Below, piece after piece: positions 10,787-23,180 of a DNA stretch of 64,000 nucleotides. Position numbers and translations under genes: made by a program. The notes under the pieces were generated by a model. The model searched no databases and had not been told where the DNA came from. It saw only the letters and a program-made list of their open reading frames with translations. The stretch's first letter is position 1, and each line of letters begins with the position of its first letter. The stretch spans positions 40,240,253 through 40,304,252 of the forward strand of contig OW028575.1 in NCBI GenBank assembly GCA_932294295.1, written 5' to 3'. This stretch comes from Alitta virens. Its lineage: Eukaryota; Annelida; Polychaeta; Phyllodocida; Nereididae.

Positions 10787-11392
10787 TAAGGACTAGTAAG
10801 AAACTAGTCACTGTTAGTTGCTAGAGGCCACAAAGAACTAAATATACTGGTCGATCGCCTTGAATATTGAAATGACTTCATTCAGCCTGAGCTTTTCGCT
10901 TAGGTTCCATTACTTTAAGAACATCCAAAAGCCTGAATAGCAAAAAACCTCTCAGTTTGACAAAGAGAAGCAAGACATTAACAGCAGCGGTTTCCAACTT
11001 GGCTTTTTAGCTCAGTTCATGTCAGCCAATCTCCATCAATAAAGCAAACAGCATCTTAAGGAAGGCAATCAGCACAGCAAAAGCCAGACTGACTCGGTTC
11101 AATCCTGGCTCAGTTCTGTGTGACAGGACTTAGATTGTGGGGTCACTGGAGTTCCTCTCAGGTCAATTCAGACAGCTCAAGGGTATGCTCACATCTCAGC
11201 AGCAGGAAATTCCATGGCGGACTAATCGTGTTCTGCATAATTGACAATAGGAAGCTTCTGCTAGTTCTTCTTCGGGGCAGTGGTTAGTTGGATTGCTTGC
11301 TCAAGCCTGAGCTGGCGTTGCTCTTGATTTTAACCAATACTAAATTGTGTAGGGCATAATGAGTTTTATTGGATTACTATCGAAACTTCAGG

Positions 11393-11580
11393 GGGGTAGG
11401 GACCTAGCTCAGTGGTAGCGCGCTGGGCTTCCAACCACTGGGTCCCGGGTTCAATTCCCGGTCGAGCCTAAGTTGGATGGCTGTTTCATCCATCAACTCA
11501 TTGCCATGGTCCCTGCCTGTCCTAATTAGCCCATCAGGTGCAGAAATACAGGATGTAAAGCCCTAATCCACCCACCCACC
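11393..11580 (+). mobile_element. tRNA-derived SINE, family 1, copy 1
   Basis: The head is tRNA-like, with an A box (TAGCTCAGTGGTAGCGCGC) and a B box (GGTTCAATTCC) about 30 bases apart: an internal RNA polymerase III promoter. A tRNA-unrelated body follows (GGATGGCTGTTTCATCC, CCATGGTCCCTGCCTGTCC) and the tail is CACCCACCCACC. Copies lie at 16199 (+), 32155 (-) and 44774 (-). Because every copy carries the same body, this is a SINE and not a tRNA gene. Confidence 0.85.
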
Positions 11581-12216
11581 AAATCTTGAGGTGAATTCAG
11601 TATCTAGCTTTATTTATTAGGTTTGCCAGTTGTTTCCTTTGAACATTATATAGACAGCCTTCTAATATATTTCAATTCCAATCCGTGTACAAATGTTATT
11701 TCTTCAAGTGACTACCAGTATCTTCTTTACAGTGTAAAAGGCTATGCCTCTCAGCAATACTTGTAAATGATTAGACCTTGAACTCTCGACTAGCGAATCG
11801 ACCTTCATCAAAAATTACCCGGCAAATGCTGAATAATGCATGTGTCAAAATTCTTCTGATTGATGTGTCCTATTAAGTATGTAGGGTATAGTGCACCTGC
11901 CAAGATGCCATTGATTTATCTTCCTTTTAAGACGTGAGTGAATTACTGATGTAGTATGATACAATTCATGCAAAGGTGTTGTTGCATGCCTCTTTGTGAC
12001 TTACATTTCAAAGCAGCTTCCTTCCATTCATAATTGGAACAATCCATGTAAGTGGAGGTGATGTTGATTGCAGTGCAATTATCGACAAAAGGAAGAAGAA
12101 TAATAATAGGTCTTGTGCTGTTGTATTTCTATCTGACTTTCTTGTGAGTTTTGTCTGTACATCTCTGTTTTGAATAATTATCTTATTTCTTTGCTGGGTT
12201 TTGTCGTTAAGTACTT

Positions 12217-12335
12217 CCCAGGTAGCATTCCAAATCGGGCCAGTGTCGTTTCTATGTCAGCCGCCGTCAGTACAACATCGTTTCAACATCGCCGACATCG
12301 TGCCGATGTTGAAACAATTTGGAATGCTATCTTGG
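12217..12335. mobile_element. Short TIR element (MITE), about 120 bp
   Basis: The arms CCAGGTAGCATTCCAAATC (left) and ATTTGGAATGCTATCTTGG (right) are inverted repeats. The interior contains a second palindromic pair, CATCGTTTCAACATCG and CGATGTTGAAAC. No coding capacity. It lies 200 bases upstream of the first exon of the next gene. Confidence 0.65.
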
Positions 12336-12560
12336 TTTCAAATTATTAATTGGATATTTGTGAAAACTGGGCAACTGGCTTCATAATTGCATTGTTTCAA
12401 CTAAGAAACTGTTGATATATATGTTACTTCTGTACTCGAGTAAATCATAACACTTTCAGGCCTTACCTAGTTTACAAGGTCTCATGCATAATTTACTTAA
12501 ATGTTGATGTTTATTTACTTTCCATTTGTTTCAGATCCACTACATTGAGGTCTTACTGAG

Positions 12561-15500
12561 ATGGGAAACAAAGATTCCAAAGTTGACGTCAATCAGTTTT
12601 TGAAGATTTCTGGTAAGTGCATTTGTGTGCGTGCTGTGAAGACTCGGCAAAGCAAAAAGTTTTCATAACTTAAGGCATAAAAGCTAAAAGTATCTTTCGT
12701 GATACAGCTACCAGGTCGACTTCCCTAGATATCATGATTCGTGCTGGTTTCAGAAAACTTAGCAAAACAACATATGCCTCAAAAAGCCCCTGGCCTGTTG
12801 AATGAGGACTTTATCTCCTTTTAGCCAGGCCCGGGCAACCTTTTATGGTTTCATGAGCATTATCCCAGCGGGATGTCGTTCGGATGAGACGTTAAATTTG
12901 CGGTCCCTTGTACTCAGTGTATATGCTGAGGCAAGTAAAAGATCCCACCCATGGGGCAAATGTGTAACATGGGTGGACTCCTCCTCTCTCTCATCTCATC
13001 AATCAACCCTCAATAGCAGCAAGAACTTGCCTTGGAGGCTGCACTCGCCTTATCTGTATATCTATCTATCCATCTATTAGCCTTGGTATCCCATGTAGGT
13101 TGAATGAGGTGTACATCAAGGCAACCTTGTGTCACCTGTTGATGTCGTATATGATAATAAGTTAAAAAGGCAATGTTTAGTACAAATTTAATAGAGCTAG
13201 TAATAATGTCCCTTATTGCATTGTATGGAGTTTAAGCTTATATGAACATCTCCTGTTGCCTCCAGGGGCATACATACCCCTAGGACGGGTCTCTTAACTT
13301 GCCTCAGTAAAGACACCGAGTACAAGGCACTGTCCATTTAAGGGTAATCGAACCCAGGACCTTGAGCATAGCTAGAAAGGGTATGTACTGCTATACATGC
13401 ACTCAACTGTTTGTGATATTCAACATCAAGACATTTTTTTACACATGTGGTTGATGGCTCAAACAACAAGCCAAACAACTTTTCAATAATACGATGTTTT
13501 GTACACTGTTGTGGGCCAACAGTTCCCAACTTTTGATGGTGAATAAGGACCAAAGTAGCTCCTAAAGACCTATAGCTGTTCATTCAAACGGCATCAAGCT
13601 ATTATTATGCTATGTACTAAACTGCAGTCTTACCATGTCAAAATACGAATAATGCCCAAAACATTCTATACCTTGGTTGGACTTTATGACAGGCTTTGTA
13701 TTGAAGAGTCATCAATCAAAAACTTAAACCATTATCATAACCAATGATTGGGTTTGTATTAAAAATTCATTCATTCTTGCTACTCATTATATATGATTAT
13801 GCTATTACGAACAAATAAACACAAAAATGTACGATAAATTCAGATCAGAAATGCTTAAGAACTCCCCCCAGTTCAAGGCAAATGAGAATCTGCTTCCCCC
13901 TAGCTCATAGTCTGTAAGATATGAGCCCTGGAACATCTCACAGAAGTGATAAGCGTAATCTTTATTCTTTCCTCATGGCTGGAACGTCTGATAATTTGAT
14001 AACACGGCCTTGTAGAGAAAAAAGCTTCAGTTAACATGAAATATTCGTAAAACATGACACAATTAAATAAGAGTATGGTACAAAAGCACTATAAGTTTAA
14101 AGAATGTCAATTTTATTGTATCTATTATTTATTGAATATATTTTTACAAGATTGTGCAAATTTATCAATTACGTATACTAGATACAATAGGTGACACAGT
14201 GTATAGTTTTGTGTGGCTCAGAATTTGGACAATGCTGCTTGCTGTGTTTTCAACTTGCCTTAGCACAGGCACTGAACTGGAGTAAATCTTTAATATGATG
14301 CAAACGGCATCAAATTATATATAATTTGAATAGCTTGTCCCAAAGGGACGCCACAGTGGGGATTCTGCTATCATGGACCATGATGAAATTCCCACATTGC
14401 AATCTTGGGCTATCAACAAAACACAATTGTTTCTCATATGTTTTTCTGACAGTCCACTATAGATATATATATTTTTTTTTTATGGAATGGTACAAAAATT
14501 ATTATACAGTAGTACAATTACATGATGTTAAATATTAATTTTAATCTGTTATAAATATAGGTCCATCAGGAAACCACCTAAGCATAAACTGTAATGGTGG
14601 CACCTTCAATAAAAAGAAAGAAAATTAAATTAAGATTAAATAAAAAAAATTATGCTATTATTATATATACTATTGCAAACATAAATACCCCGGATGGAAC
14701 CTTACAACAAGATAGAACCTTGGACCCCTAAATAAGAACTGACTATTGCATGAGGCACTAGACACCTGATCACTTACAAATATAATTCATTACCATGTGC
14801 ATTGCACTGTATGCAATATCTCCACACCACTTCCTGGAATATGGGGGAAGACGTAGGTATGTGTTTAGTCGGATGAAGTATGATCATTTTGTTTAGCACA
14901 TGTCCAAGAAACACCTGTGCATGCCAAACACCCTCCTACGTACCTTCTGCAAGTCATTTGGAGTCAGTCACCCTTCCCCCTCCAAAAAAAAAAAAAGAAA
15001 CCAGGGTAAACAGGTTTTGCCCACCCCTAGACATTGCTGTTTCTTGTTTATCTCTGAATACAATGGAAGTAATGCTTCAGGAAGGTTTCAAATATAACTT
15101 CTCATTTTCAAACTAATATCGAAAGATAAAATGTAAATATAAATATGGTTTATGGACCGAGTTATCAGCGTCCAAGCAGTCTCAACAGACTTTACATGGC
15201 CAAATGTGCCACTTGCATTTTCCATACGAAGGATAAACGCATGGAAAACGCAATGGTTTTTAGCTAATTAGGCATACATTTATCCAAACGCACGGAAAAC
15301 ACGTGGTACAATTGGCCATGTAAAATAACACCCTTGGCAGGCCTGAGCCTTTCTCAACTCTCCAGCGAATATACAGCCATTACACAGAATTATCTGCAGG
15401 AGCTAAGCGTTTACAATTGCCATCACTGCCTAAAGTCCAGTACCCATTTACACCTGGGTGGAGCGGAGCAAAGAGTTATGGAGGATCTGCTCAGGTCCTC

Positions 15501-18500
15501 CATGCCATGGTAGGTGCTCGGCCACGGCACCTCTTAAAAATACATACTGGGTACCAAGTGGTCTATATATTTTTGTACGTTTTTCCTGTGGTTGGGATGT
15601 CACAACAAAAACAGAGGTAGTTTAAAAAACATTCACCTAAGAATGACAGATTACCTACAAATGTACTGTAGACTACGTAGATAACCACGCAAATCCTCAA
15701 CCACTGTGTTATATATTGCTTGGAATAGGTTTCCACAGAAGTAGATTAGCACATCATGTGTTCTCAAAAAATAAGAGGTGGTATAGTTGGAGTGTGTTGA
15801 CCAGAGACTTACTCTTATGCACAATTAAGTGTAGGTTCTTGTCAACGCCTTTTCGTTGATCTCCCTAAACTAAGTGTGAAGGTATCATATTGTTTCAATA
15901 GTTTTTTGTCAACTGGTAATAACAGTTCTAAAGGGTGCCTCAATTTCCAGGAGAAAAGTCTATTTATGAGCAAGCATTTGCCTCATTGCCTCAGAGTTCG
16001 CAGAATGAGGGCCATGCAGCAGTCTTTATACATTTTTGTGGGATTCAATGTGCACACGGTTCTATATTATTTTAACCTATCTGAATCATTTGTATGAAAA
16101 ATGAATGGCCTGCTGCCAGGCTAAGCCAAATCTGGGTGGCGTTCTTACTTTTGAGAGTAACTGTATAAGCCATGAGTTGCCAGCAATCGCTAGAGAAGGT
16201 GGGGGCCTAGCTCAGTGGTAGCGCGCTGGCTTCCAACCACTGGGTGCTGGGTTCGATTCCTAGTCGAGCCTATGTTGGATGGCTGTTTCAACCATCATTT
16301 CATTTCCATGGTCCCTGCCTTTCCTAATTAGCCCATCAGGTGTAGAAATACAGGACGTAAAGCCCTAACCCACCCACCCACTCACCAGCAATCGCTAGAG
16401 CTCCTGCTTTACCCAAAAATAGACGTGGGTATTGACGCGTTAAACATCAGTCCTGCCAATATAAGGAGTGTTCTTTATTTGTGCTTCCTGACTGAGAAGA
16501 GATCAGATTGAGTCTTTATAAATAGAACACTTTCCTTAAATAACATTTCTTGACGCAACAGGCTTCGAGTGCTTTTATCCTTGAATTCGATTGTTCGGAA
16601 ATCAGGATTATTGAACCAGAAAAAAAAAGTTGGCTATCCAATTGATACGGTTCTGTTTTTTCCAATGATATCTAACTAAAGCTAGATAATAAAAAGCTGG
16701 AATAATAAGATTCATTTCTGCAATAACTAGCCATCCAATGAGAATAGAAGTTATCTTAGTTTAGCTAGTTAATATCTTTATTATGTTGTGTTAAATGCTG
16801 TTTATGAGTTGGTAATGTAATGAACAAAGCTTGAGTTCTCATAATAGTTCATGATAATCAAATAGTGCAAAGAACAATGCCACTCAATATTTCTTCACAT
16901 ATAGTTACTCTGAAACTTCTGGACACACCCAGTAGGGCTGTTATTAAAAAATAAACATACTGTCAAAATCATATAAAATCTATGGCATAGCACCATGATC
17001 TATTTAAACAAAGCTGAAATTATCACAATCAATAAGTACGACGCAATGTTATATCGTGACAGGTGTATTTACTTTTGAGAGCAACTGTATTACCATGCCA
17101 TCATTCAATGATACCTGAAATTAAAAACTATACCAGCTTAGTACTTCCATATTCTGGCAAAATAAAGACATTAACTGATAAAGTAATTGTATATGATCTG
17201 AACTTGACAATATTCCAAGAAACTGGGAATGGAATAATGCATTTATTTTTTGGCAGCCTGCATAATGGGGGCATCAGAGGACAACTATTTTTGCACTGAA
17301 GGAAAGTTGGCATATAAACAAAATGCTGACGTCTGACCTGCATTTTTAGTTATGCCATTTGGCAAGTGTCTTTGCAAGCATACTTTGCAGCTGGTGGTCC
17401 GGTGGTAAAACGCTCGCCTGCTCCTCTGAAGGTCCCTACAGGGTTCAATCCCAGGCCCAGCTGGATGTCGTTCGGATGAGATGTTAAATTGGTGGTCCCT
17501 TGAACTCTGTGTCTATGCTTAGGCAACTAAAAGATCCCACCCAAGGAGTAAACGTGTAAAATGGGTGGACTCCTCCTCTCTCTCTCATCTCACCTCATCA
17601 ATCAACCCTCAAAAGCTGCAAGAACTTGCCTCAGAGGACTGCACTTCCCATTTCTATCTATCTATCTGGTTGCAAAGTCAGAGAGAAAATACTAGCAATA
17701 AGAAATAGAGGTAGATTGCACCATGGACATGCACTGTGCAGTACATCTCACAAAATAAAAAGGCATTTAGATATTACCACAGCTCTCTAGTAGCATAAGG
17801 CACTGCCTTTCAATGTCACGTCATGCAACTAGCCTAGACCGAAACGTTACTGTCATTTGCAAGCATCCTAAAAGGCAAATCTTCCACATGTAATTTAACC
17901 AATAGCAACGTGACGTTTTTAAAAGTCTGATTATATAACACAAAATAAGGTATACTTCCATTAGATATACTTTGATAATTAGATAATATATTTTGATCAC
18001 TCAACATTCAACATTTGTTTGTGTATTTACTTCTTAAACACCTTCTTCACAAGTTTTGAACCATTAAAATTCCTAGATATACATTTATATATAGTTTCAG
18101 CATTCGTATTGTATTCTGTATTAGCAACATTGTCAACACATGAATATATTGCAATGTCATAGTGGATCTATTTTTATCTCTTTGGATCAGTATTAAGATT
18201 AACATTTCAGTATTTTTCGGTTTACATAAACTGAATCTATCACTTTTAGTTCAAGCCACAAGCATTGTTATATGTCCACAGATGTGTACTTATTTTCGAG
18301 AGCAACTGTACATATGACAGAGAATGATATTTATAACACGATTTTTCCTGTATGATCTGAATTTATGAAGTTTTATTGGATTTACTAGTCCATTTATAAT
18401 CTAAGCCCATATTAATCTGAATATAGCTATAATCTTGTAATTTTCAACATGGTAGTTGGTCATTTAGATGCGAAAACATGTGGCTCATAACAACTGGCAA

Positions 18501-20982
18501 CATATGAATAAAGCTTGTAGTCTGAGGGCAAAAAGCCAAAGAAATAGCCTGATGACGTCAAAACAAAAACACAGCAATGTACCTAGTGACAAAAATACAG
18601 ATTTTCCTGTAAAGAAATACACAAACACATGTAGTTGTAAGCACATGTACTGAGTGACATGTGTATGTTTTTGCCAGGCCTTGATTATTAAAACCATTGG
18701 GTTGGAAATAACAGAATTGTTTAAGTCTTTAGTATCCTTGAGTAAATTACGTTGGAAGATATCTGAAATACATCATATTTAGTTGACTATGCCTTGCGCT
18801 AGCAGTCTATGCTGAGGCATGTGTGTCTAGGCTGAATCATGAAAGCTTCCACACAAGAATAAGCAATGCCACTCAATTTTCTTCACATATAGTTACTCTG
18901 AAACTTCTGGACATTCCCACTAGGACTGTTATTAAATAATAAATATACTGTCAAAATCATATAAAATCTATGGCATAGCTCCATGAGCTATATAAAACAT
19001 GTGAAAGATATCACACACCTATTATTATTATGACATATAGCATGTGAAAGTTTCACACATAAAAGATTGACTATGCCTCACATGGAGTATTTAGTTGAGT
19101 TTGCCTTGTACTCGATGTCTTGTATTTATACTCGGAGTATAACAAGGTGTAGTCTCCTCCCCTTCTCTTTTATGCTGCCATAAGTCTATGATCAAAGCAT
19201 TCGAAGGACAGTTACGTTATTATGAAGAAAAATTCTAAATGCAGCGTCTAAAATAAATAGACATAAGTTCAAGATGGTAAATCAAAGTAATGAATATATT
19301 ATACACTGTGACACACAATGATCCAGAGAGACTCTGGCAGAGACACATGCACAGTTTCCCTGTCTCTGTCTCAGACTGTACCCCACTTCTAGTCTTATAA
19401 GCCTTGCTGTAGGCAACGAGAATAGAGCTAGGAACATCACGAAGGACACAAATGGCGCCAAAAGCGATCGATGCAGACGCACCTGGGTCTCTTATTTTCC
19501 TCTGTTTTGTTGATTGCGTTTGAAACGTGATGTTGCTGTAATGGGCGTCATCAACGTGTACTTCAAACTGATCACATTCCAAAGGGGAATTATTGCTTCT
19601 TTTATGTGTAGTATTTCGTCCACATGCCAACACAGTTTATACAGTGCGATTGTAACTTTAGTGCAGTATATATGGCCTTAAGATGACATAAGAATGAACT
19701 AAATGTAGGATTGATTGATTTGTACGCAAAAGGGCAATTAAGTACAATACTTTATTGTCAACAAGTGCATTTCATACTAGAGTCATATCTATCTTGTTAT
19801 CTATAGTTATCTTGCCTTCCTTCCTTCCTTCCTTCCTTCCTTCCTTCCTTCCTTCCTTCCTTCCTTCCTTCCTTCCTTCCTTCCTTCCTTCCTTCCTTCC
19901 TTCTCTTTTCTTGCGGGAAGGGACTTAAAATTTCATTGGTTAACAATGGTTAGGCCTATCCCACTTAATCCATTACAATTGTAACTATTCATCTTTGCTG
20001 ATGTTGAACTAGGCTGGCCATTGAATTGTGTGCGAAAGAAAGGAATACACTGTGCTTCATCTACATTCTGTGGTGCGGTGAATGACCTCATGCCTCTTCC
20101 ATTACTCACGAAATTGTCATCTGCTTTGTCTTGCAGACGTTGAACCCGCTGCATCTCGTGACAGAAGTGATTCTGGGCAGGCCTTAGCGGACTGCCTGGC
20201 ATCACTATCGGACATGGCACACACAGGAATGGACACAAAACTGCCGTGCCTGCCACCAGGGTGCAGTGACCTCGTGGACGGTGACATGTCGCCTGACACT
20301 TTCCGGAAAGTTCACGGACAACTCAAACGCCACCTGGAGAAGCGCTTGCCGGGTTCAAAAAGCGCGCGAAAACAGATGGAACTGCTGGACAACATTATTT
20401 TAGAACAGGTACATGATTTTTTTTCAAAATGGGAAACAATTTGTATACGTGTTGGGTTGAAACCCTCAGCTAAGACAAAGATTTGATATTTCACAACATT
20501 TTTAAAAGCTAACATGAGTATAAGATATGTATATCAAGATGTTGCATGGAATTATCCACCAATCTATAAATCAGCCTCTTGACTGTTTCAATATTTTGTC
20601 TCCTTTTTCTGGTCCATAAACATATCATTACTTTGAGGATGCATGGATGCCTGTTTACCAATCATTAACTCGACAGCATAACTAAGAATTTGTATTTTTG
20701 TTTCTCCCTGGCATTCAGGATGAAGATGCTGACTGGGCATCCATGCGTTCTTGGATGGTTTGGTGCATCCACACAAACCTGGATGACGAGAAAGAAGCCG
20801 CAGAGGCGGCGAAAGTTGCAGCTGCAACTTCTTCGACATCATCATCGCATCAATTTTCAAGACGTCTATTATCGAGACAGGCTTCGAGTGACGGACAGCG
20901 TCGATTGAAGCACCAAGATTCCTTCGATTCGATGAGAGGAGTCAGTGCGCAGAGCTCTCTGGAATCTAACGCCGAACCGTGA
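12561..20982 (+). CDS. Unrecognised 195-residue protein with N-myristoylation-type start (3 exons)
   Basis: The coding exons are 12561-12612, 20137-20408 and 20719-20982. All junctions are GT-AG and phases agree (1, then 0). A splice acceptor at 12531-12534 precedes the ATG, so at least one non-coding 5' exon lies upstream. The protein begins MGNKDSKVDVNQFLKIS. Gly2 with Ser6 fits the N-myristoyltransferase consensus, so a membrane-associated cytoplasmic protein is predicted. Residues 18-108 are acidic to mixed (DVEPAASRDRSDSGQ, then HGQLKRHLEKRLPGSKSARK). Residues 109-135 hold a Trp-rich segment (DWASMRSWMVWCIHTNLDDE). The tail is Ser/Arg-rich with possible phosphosites (RRLLSRQASS, HQDSFDSM). 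No family was recognised. Candidate poly(A) signals AATAAA lie at 22548 and 22989. Confidence 0.65.
12823..13078 (+). mobile_element. SINE, family 2, copy 1
   Basis: The body matches 17390-17668: GATGTCGTTCGGATGAGA, TATGCTGAGGCAAGTAAAAG, ATGGGTGGACTCCTCCTCTC, then CAATCAACCCTCAA and a TATCTATCTATC tail. The tRNA-like head is degraded in this copy. A reversed copy lies at about 13258-13357 and a fragment at 30398-30512. Confidence 0.75.
13258..13357 (-). mobile_element. SINE, family 2, inverted fragment
   Basis: On the minus strand this reads GGGTTCGATTACCC (B-box-like), then CTTGTACTCGGTGTCTTTAC and TGAGGCAAGTTAAGAGACCC. These match the core of the family 2 SINE bodies. Confidence 0.6.
15191..15324. 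mobile_element. Palindromic MITE, family A, copy 3
   Basis: Ends TTTACATGGCC and GGCCATGTAAA are exact inverse repeats. The interior has the family's GGATAAACGCATGGAAAACG and TTTATCCAAACGC segments. It lies in intron 1 of the myristoylated-protein gene. Confidence 0.8.
16199..16386 (+). mobile_element. tRNA-derived SINE, family 1, copy 2
   Basis: A box CTAGCTCAGTGGTAGCGCGC and B box GGGTTCGATTCC, then the same body and CACCCACCCACT tail as the copy at 11393. A few substitutions separate them; the anticodon-arm region is one base shorter here. Confidence 0.85.
16875..17010. repeat. Dispersed repeat B, copy 1
   Basis: Matches 18863-18996 over about 135 bases, including TTCTTCACATATAGTTACTC, GAAACTTCTGGACA and ATAAAATCTATGGCATAG. 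The right side is followed by a Tc1-like terminus (ACTTTTGAGAGCAACTGTA at about 17072). The pair may therefore be fragments of a Tc1/mariner-type element. Confidence 0.7.
17390..17668 (+). mobile_element. tRNA-derived SINE, family 2, copy 2
   Basis: The best-preserved copy of family 2. A tRNA-like head (GGTGGTCCGGTGGTAAAACG, then GGGTTCAATCCC as B box) leads into the shared body GCTGGATGTCGTTCGGATGA and ends in a TCTATCTATCTATC tail. It lies in the sense orientation in the intron. Confidence 0.75.
18863..18996. repeat. Dispersed repeat B, copy 2
   Basis: Direct repeat of 16875-17010 with about ten differences. It lies in the same intron. Confidence 0.7.
19235..19633 (-). other. Unrecognised antisense ORF, possible orphan exon
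   Basis: A 132-codon ORF with a GC-richer core (about 19370-19600) in otherwise AT-rich intron sequence. The core reads CDQFEVHVDDAHYSNITFQT and SASIAFGAICVLRDVPSSIL, which looks more protein-like than neighbouring random ORFs. The hydrophobic C-terminal end is probably read-through. I do not recognise it. It could be a decayed exon, a retrocopy fragment or chance. Confidence 0.2.
19815..19903. repeat. (TTCC)n microsatellite
   Basis: About 22 almost perfect TTCC units, 230 bases upstream of exon 2 of the myristoylated-protein gene. Near-perfect repetition suggests it is polymorphic in length. Confidence 0.95.
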
Positions 20983-21898
20983 AAACGACGGTAGATGTCA
21001 CCGTCTTGTCATGCACTTTCCGCGGAGCTAGATTCAAAAAGCTCGGTTGCGCTTTATTGTTATTGCGGTGTCCATGGAGACACCTTATTTGGAAGTCCTG
21101 TGTCACGTGGTGAAGAGGAGATACCAAAAAACGACGCAGATTATGACGCCGTCTCTATTAGTGACGTTTAATGACGTCACGAACCAGACGGCAGCCATCC
21201 AATCAGAGCCTGGACAATTGCTGAATTAATTTGATGGTCACGAAGTCTACTCTGTGACTTGTGATACCAAGTAGTTGTCCACAGTCCAACTACAGCATTG
21301 CGATTTGTAGTGCTTTTATCAAATCAAGATTTTTTATGTATTTTATTTTTTTTGTATATTACTGAGCTGCTTTAGCTTTATGCAATTGAACAAAAGACTT
21401 AATTGTTTCTAATTTTAATTACAGCTGTACCAACTTGCTTATAAATGCTTTTATTCTCTGTACCTCTTGTGGCAATCCATTTTAAAATTGGAAAATGCTT
21501 AAATATGATGCTATTCTTTGCAAATTGAAATTCGAAATCAATTTAAAGTTAATAAGCATGCTAGTTTGTTAAACAATTAAATGGTGCTTAGCTTTGTGTG
21601 TTTAATAGCAATTACGCCATTGAACGAACCTGCCAAAATGAAACTTGATTTTTAGGGTTTATGCTAATTTTGACCTCTTTCTCTACCTCTTGTCAGTCCA
21701 TCTCAATCAATGTATTTTATCATTCCAACAATTGAGTCAGTGTAGAGGGTGATTGTGTTATGATTTGATAATAAGACTTTACAAAAATGGTATTAACTGC
21801 TTATGAAAGGAACAACATTTGATGGTTATGATGAGGTTGGAAATCACCAAAATGCTACTAATGATTTAAAACACCGAAAGTTTGACAAAATAATTATT

Positions 21899-22022
21899 CT
21901 GAAAAATTAATGTTCATTTGAAAAATTAAAGCTCATTCGAAAAATTAAAGTTCATTTGAAGAATTAAAGTTCATTTGAAAAGTTAAAATTCATTTGAAAA
22001 ATTAAAAGTCATTCGAAAATTT
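21899..22022. repeat. 19-bp minisatellite, about 6.5 units
   Basis: Tandem units of roughly GTTCATTTGAAAAATTAAA, 19-20 bases each, with scattered substitutions. It lies about 900 bases downstream of the stop codon of the myristoylated-protein gene and may be part of its 3' UTR. Confidence 0.85.
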
Positions 22023-22770
22023 TAAATCCATTTAGATTAACTGAAAAGCATGTTATTTCTATTGCATGATTAATCCTCTAGCATTTCTTGGATTATTAGA
22101 TAGTTTATTCAATGATTAATCCATAAAATTTCATGGCAAATGTAAAAGTTGTTATATTTGTACTTATCGAAGTCTGGTACTATTTAAGGGACAATTACCA
22201 ATCAAACTGCCTTAGCTTGTTATTGTTGAACATCATTGTTGCATTAATAATTAATGTATTTCATGTATAGTGACAGCACATTTGAACACACATGTTGTAC
22301 TTATGTCATGAAATGTTGAACAATACTCAAGTTTTTCGTGATTTTTTAATTTTTAAAAAATCTTCATTCCATGATAATGTTTACGAACCTGAGTAATAGA
22401 GATGCAAGCAATATAATTATATACATGTCAAATGTACATGATTAATACATGTATGTACATAGTATTACTAATTTTGAAACCAAAAACATGATTTTCGAGA
22501 CTTGTATTAATGTAGTGAATTGTATATATGGTTGTGAAGTTGAAATTAATAAAATATATATACATGTATATAGTAGCTCACCGAAGTTCGTACACTCCTG
22601 TGAAAATATCACAATATATTTTAGTTGATTTTTCTCAACAAAGTGTGATACTTTCAACCTTATGAAACAAAGGGTCAATTTGAGACAGATTTCACGTATT
22701 TACTTTTGAAATATGTATATTATGTCAATGACAGCCCTAGATGGGAATTTCCAGGAGAAGTGTCAGATCC

Positions 22771-22803
22771 GGTTTAGTGTACTTACTTTTGAGAGCAACT
22801 GTA
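22771..22803. repeat. Tc1-like terminal inverted repeat fragment
   Basis: GTACTTACTTTTGAGAGCAACTGTA recurs with small changes at about 17063, 18288 and 16139. Ending in CAACTG next to TA is like the outer end of a Tc1/mariner TIR. A related opposite end (ACAGTTTCTCTCAAAGTA) lies near 29943. No intact element was reconstructed. Confidence 0.5.
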
Positions 22804-23180
22804 TTATGTGCGTAACAAGCTATGAAATATAACCATATCATGTTATAACTACACAAGATCAGGCATCTTTTAAAAAAGACTATTTTTGCATCCATCTTTG
22901 TACACTGACCATTGTAAAACAAACAACGACGACTGGTTGTTGTATTTTTGCAAAACATTAATTTGTAAATGATGTAGAATATAACTGCAATAAAGAACTG
23001 TAAAAATCATAAGCCTAGTGTTGTTTGTTTTCTGTATGAATATCTTTATTAAAGGTTTAATTTCAGCTGCTAGTGATCCAAGAATGAGGGTGGGGGGGGG
23101 GGGGGAATCTATCCACATTGAAACCTCACCAACAAAATCACATTTTGGCTGAATTTAGAATCAGGGTTTAATACAGTTTG

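Larger units (their letters stand above)
9064..11392. other. No gene; two foldback MITEs in AT-rich DNA
   Basis: Apart from the palindromic elements at 9646-9795 and 10631-10786 and a short ATGTA tandem repeat near 10268-10297, nothing recognisable was seen. Short ORFs over the palindromes (such as 9583-9786 and 10504-10707 on the minus strand) are repeat translations. Confidence 0.5.
12613..20136. other. Intron 1 of the myristoylated-protein gene
   Basis: A 7.5-kb intron rich in repeats: SINE family 2 copies at 12823, 13258 and 17390, SINE family 1 at 16199, a family A MITE at 15191, a duplicated fragment at 16875 and 18863, and a TTCC microsatellite at 19815. No conserved protein-coding exon was found in it on either strand; one unrecognised antisense ORF is listed separately. 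Confidence 0.6.

Noticed and set aside
11401..11472. Candidate tRNA genes at 11401 and 16205
   Set aside because: A and B boxes are present, but the sequence continues into a shared SINE body with the same tail at four loci.
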